In this document: positions 62,860-64,000 of the stretch, one piece after another
How positions within the stretch are numbered: position 1 is the first letter of the stretch
Layout of the letters: each line of letters starts with the position of its first letter
NCBI GenBank assembly: GCA_003167495.1
Contig: PMSX01000204.1
Location: 37,920-101,919, forward strand
DNA from: Bryobacterales bacterium
GTDB lineage: Bacteria > Acidobacteriota > Terriglobia > Bryobacterales > Bryobacteraceae
DNA: 64,000 bases
Direction: 5' to 3'
Notes under the pieces: model-generated
Seen by the model: the letters and a program-made list of their open reading frames with translations, nothing else
Databases searched by the model: none
What the model was told of the DNA's origin: nothing
Program-made: the position numbers and the translations under genes

Positions 62860-64000
62860 GACCTCACAAGCTAGTCTCCTGTCTTAGATAATTCTTTACA
62901 ACGCCGCACTTTATCCAGGATGACGTCGGCAGAGGCTTTCCAGACAAAGGGAGAGGGATCGCCGTTCCAGCTACCGAGCCAGTGGTAGATAGCCTTTTCA
63001 AGCTCCTGGCCGCTATGAAAGGTTCCGCGTCGGATCATCCTTCCGGTAATCAAGGCGAAAAAGCGTTCCACCTGATTAAGCCAAGAACTGCTGGTTGGAG
63101 TGAAGTGGAAATGGAATCGTTTCGGCTGCTTCGGTTTGAGCCAACGCTGCACCTCGGCGCTTTTATGGGTGCAGTAGTTGTCCATGATGAGGTGTATTTC
63201 TTGCTCTACCGGGAGTTGTTTTTCCAAATGATTTAGAAACTTCACGAACTCCCGGCTCCGATGGCGCTGCTGGCAAGTGCCGATCACTTTGCCATTGAGA
63301 ATGTTGAAGGCGGCGAACAGCGTGGTGGTGCCGTACCGCTTATAGTCATGAGTTTGACGCTCCGGCAAGCCGGGCCGTAAGGGAAGAATGGGCGCGGTCC
63401 GGTCTAATGCCTGAATCTGGCTCTTCTCGTCCACACACAACACCAGAGCGCGGTCGGGCGGGTTCAAGTATAGCCCTACGATATCCCGCACCTTTTCTTC
63501 GAAGCGGGGATCGCTGGAAAGTTTAAAGCGCTCCACGCGATGCGGTTGCACATCGTGACGCTGCCAGACGCGGTGCACAATCGTCCGCGAGATCCCCAAC
63601 TGGCCGGCCAGCATCCGCACGCTCCAATGGGTACTGCCGTCGCCGGGCCGCGCTTTCAAGGTTGTATCCAGGATCTTCTGCTCCAATTCCGGCGTCAATA
63701 CCTTGCCCCTGCGCTTCCGTTTCCGCAGCCCGCTGATCGCCGTCATACCGTCCCTGGCAAAGCGGGCGCGCAAAGCCAGCACCGTAGGACGCGATAGATT
63801 CAGTTGTTGAGAGATCGCATGGTTGGAAACCCCTTGGTGAGCCAGCAACAGGAGCCGACCGCGCACCGCCACCTTCTGCGGCGTGTTCCCGCTGCGAACC
63901 AAAGCTTCGATCACCGTCTTCTGTCCCTCGCTCAACCTCAATGCGGCCGCTGGAGCGTACATGCCACAGTATCGACCGTTTTGGATCGATCGTAAACTAT
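62860..64000. mobile_element. IS630-type insertion sequence, right end not resolved
   Basis: Contains the IS630 transposase. The left end is probably near the TAGTCTCCTGTCTTAG stretch at 62872, where the coding end and the terminal repeat would nearly coincide. The matching right repeat was not found before the window ends, so the boundary is open. It lies about 110 bp beyond the start of the broken peroxidase. Confidence 0.6.
62871..63962 (-). CDS. IS630-family transposase
   Basis: 363 residues, complete. An N-terminal helix-turn-helix (VRGRLLLLAHQGVSNHAISQQLNLSRPTVLALRARF), a second winged-helix part (GSTHWSVRMLAGQLGISRTIVHRVW), then the DDE catalytic core: first Asp in LVLCVDEKSQIQALDRT, second in IHLIMDNYCTHKSAEV, Glu in SSWLNQVERFFALI. 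This is the rve-type DDE_3 domain of IS630/Tc1-mariner elements, which cut at TA dinucleotides. The frame is intact and may be active. Confidence 0.93.
   Translation of the reverse strand: MYAPAAALRLSEGQKTVIEALVRSGNTPQKVAVRGRLLLLAHQGVSNHAISQQLNLSRPTVLALRARFARDGMTAISGLRKRKRRGKVLTPELEQKILDTTLKARPGDGSTHWSVRMLAGQLGISRTIVHRVWQRHDVQPHRVERFKLSSDPRFEEKVRDIVGLYLNPPDRALVLCVDEKSQIQALDRTAPILPLRPGLPERQTHDYKRYGTTTLFAAFNILNGKVIGTCQQRHRSREFVKFLNHLEKQLPVEQEIHLIMDNYCTHKSAEVQRWLKPKQPKRFHFHFTPTSSSWLNQVERFFALITGRMIRRGTFHSGQELEKAIYHWLGSWNGDPSPFVWKASADVILDKVRRCKELSKTGD

Overview
The window looks like the chromosome of a soil acidobacterium, probably near the Bryobacter/Solibacter group. This rests on gene content only: an Oar-like TonB receptor with a carboxypeptidase-regulatory domain, many sigma-54 activators, a Reg_prop/Y_Y_Y hybrid sensor kinase, a single-chain molybdenum hydroxylase with its small 2Fe-2S partner, and a copy of the acidobacterial 'ANRxNAQxSxGPxTxEGK' family. 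No rRNA is present; there is one tRNA, tRNA-Arg(CCG).

Layout. 0-5 kb: end of a glucoamylase-like gene, pcrA with a translationally coupled 52-residue basic protein, an exported HExxH protein, a TlpA-like thioredoxin and tRNA-Arg. 5.4-16.6 kb: the best-defined system. A minus-strand operon (HbpS-like protein, glutathione-independent formaldehyde dehydrogenase, haem O synthase) diverges from a nine-gene plus-strand operon (XoxF-like quinoprotein alcohol dehydrogenase, its periplasmic binding partner, a cytochrome c, cytochrome oxidase subunits II, I and III, a small membrane protein, CtaG and another cytochrome c). Together these could take methanol or another alcohol to formate and pass the electrons to O2. 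Both operons start from candidate sigma-54 (-24/-12) promoters, with a 44-nt palindrome midway between them. 16.9-20.2 kb: the ANRxNAQ-family protein behind a leader hairpin, then an LLM flavin oxidoreductase and an outer-membrane protein of odd, chimeric structure. 20.6-27.1 kb: a frameshifted sensor kinase with its NarL-type regulator, a DoxX-like protein, a PspF-like sigma-54 activator and an isochorismatase-family hydrolase with its own sigma-54 promoter. 27.2-31.9 kb: a NIPSNAP protein and a TonB receptor.

32-44 kb is a signalling island. It holds a 2193-residue protein joining a degenerate Ser/Thr kinase, a large ATPase, GAF, three PAS domains and a sigma-54 activator. It also holds a histidine kinase and response regulator pair, a frameshifted REC-PAS-sigma-54 activator, a STAS protein and a second PspF-like activator. 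44.5-50.4 kb: a tripartite RND efflux operon behind a sigma-54 promoter. 50.4-58.3 kb: a molybdenum hydroxylase pair, a sorbosone dehydrogenase-cytochrome c fusion, an HD-domain protein, catalase and a cupin. 58.5-64 kb: an unknown exported protein, a beta-hydroxyacid dehydrogenase, a frameshifted di-haem peroxidase and an IS630-type transposase at the edge.

Two themes cross the window. Exact TGG-N8-TTGC elements lie upstream of at least seven transcription units, alongside four sigma-54 activator genes, so much of this segment may be one sigma-54 network. Three large genes carry five single-base frameshifts in all; these could be real decay or sequence error, and the DNA alone cannot decide.
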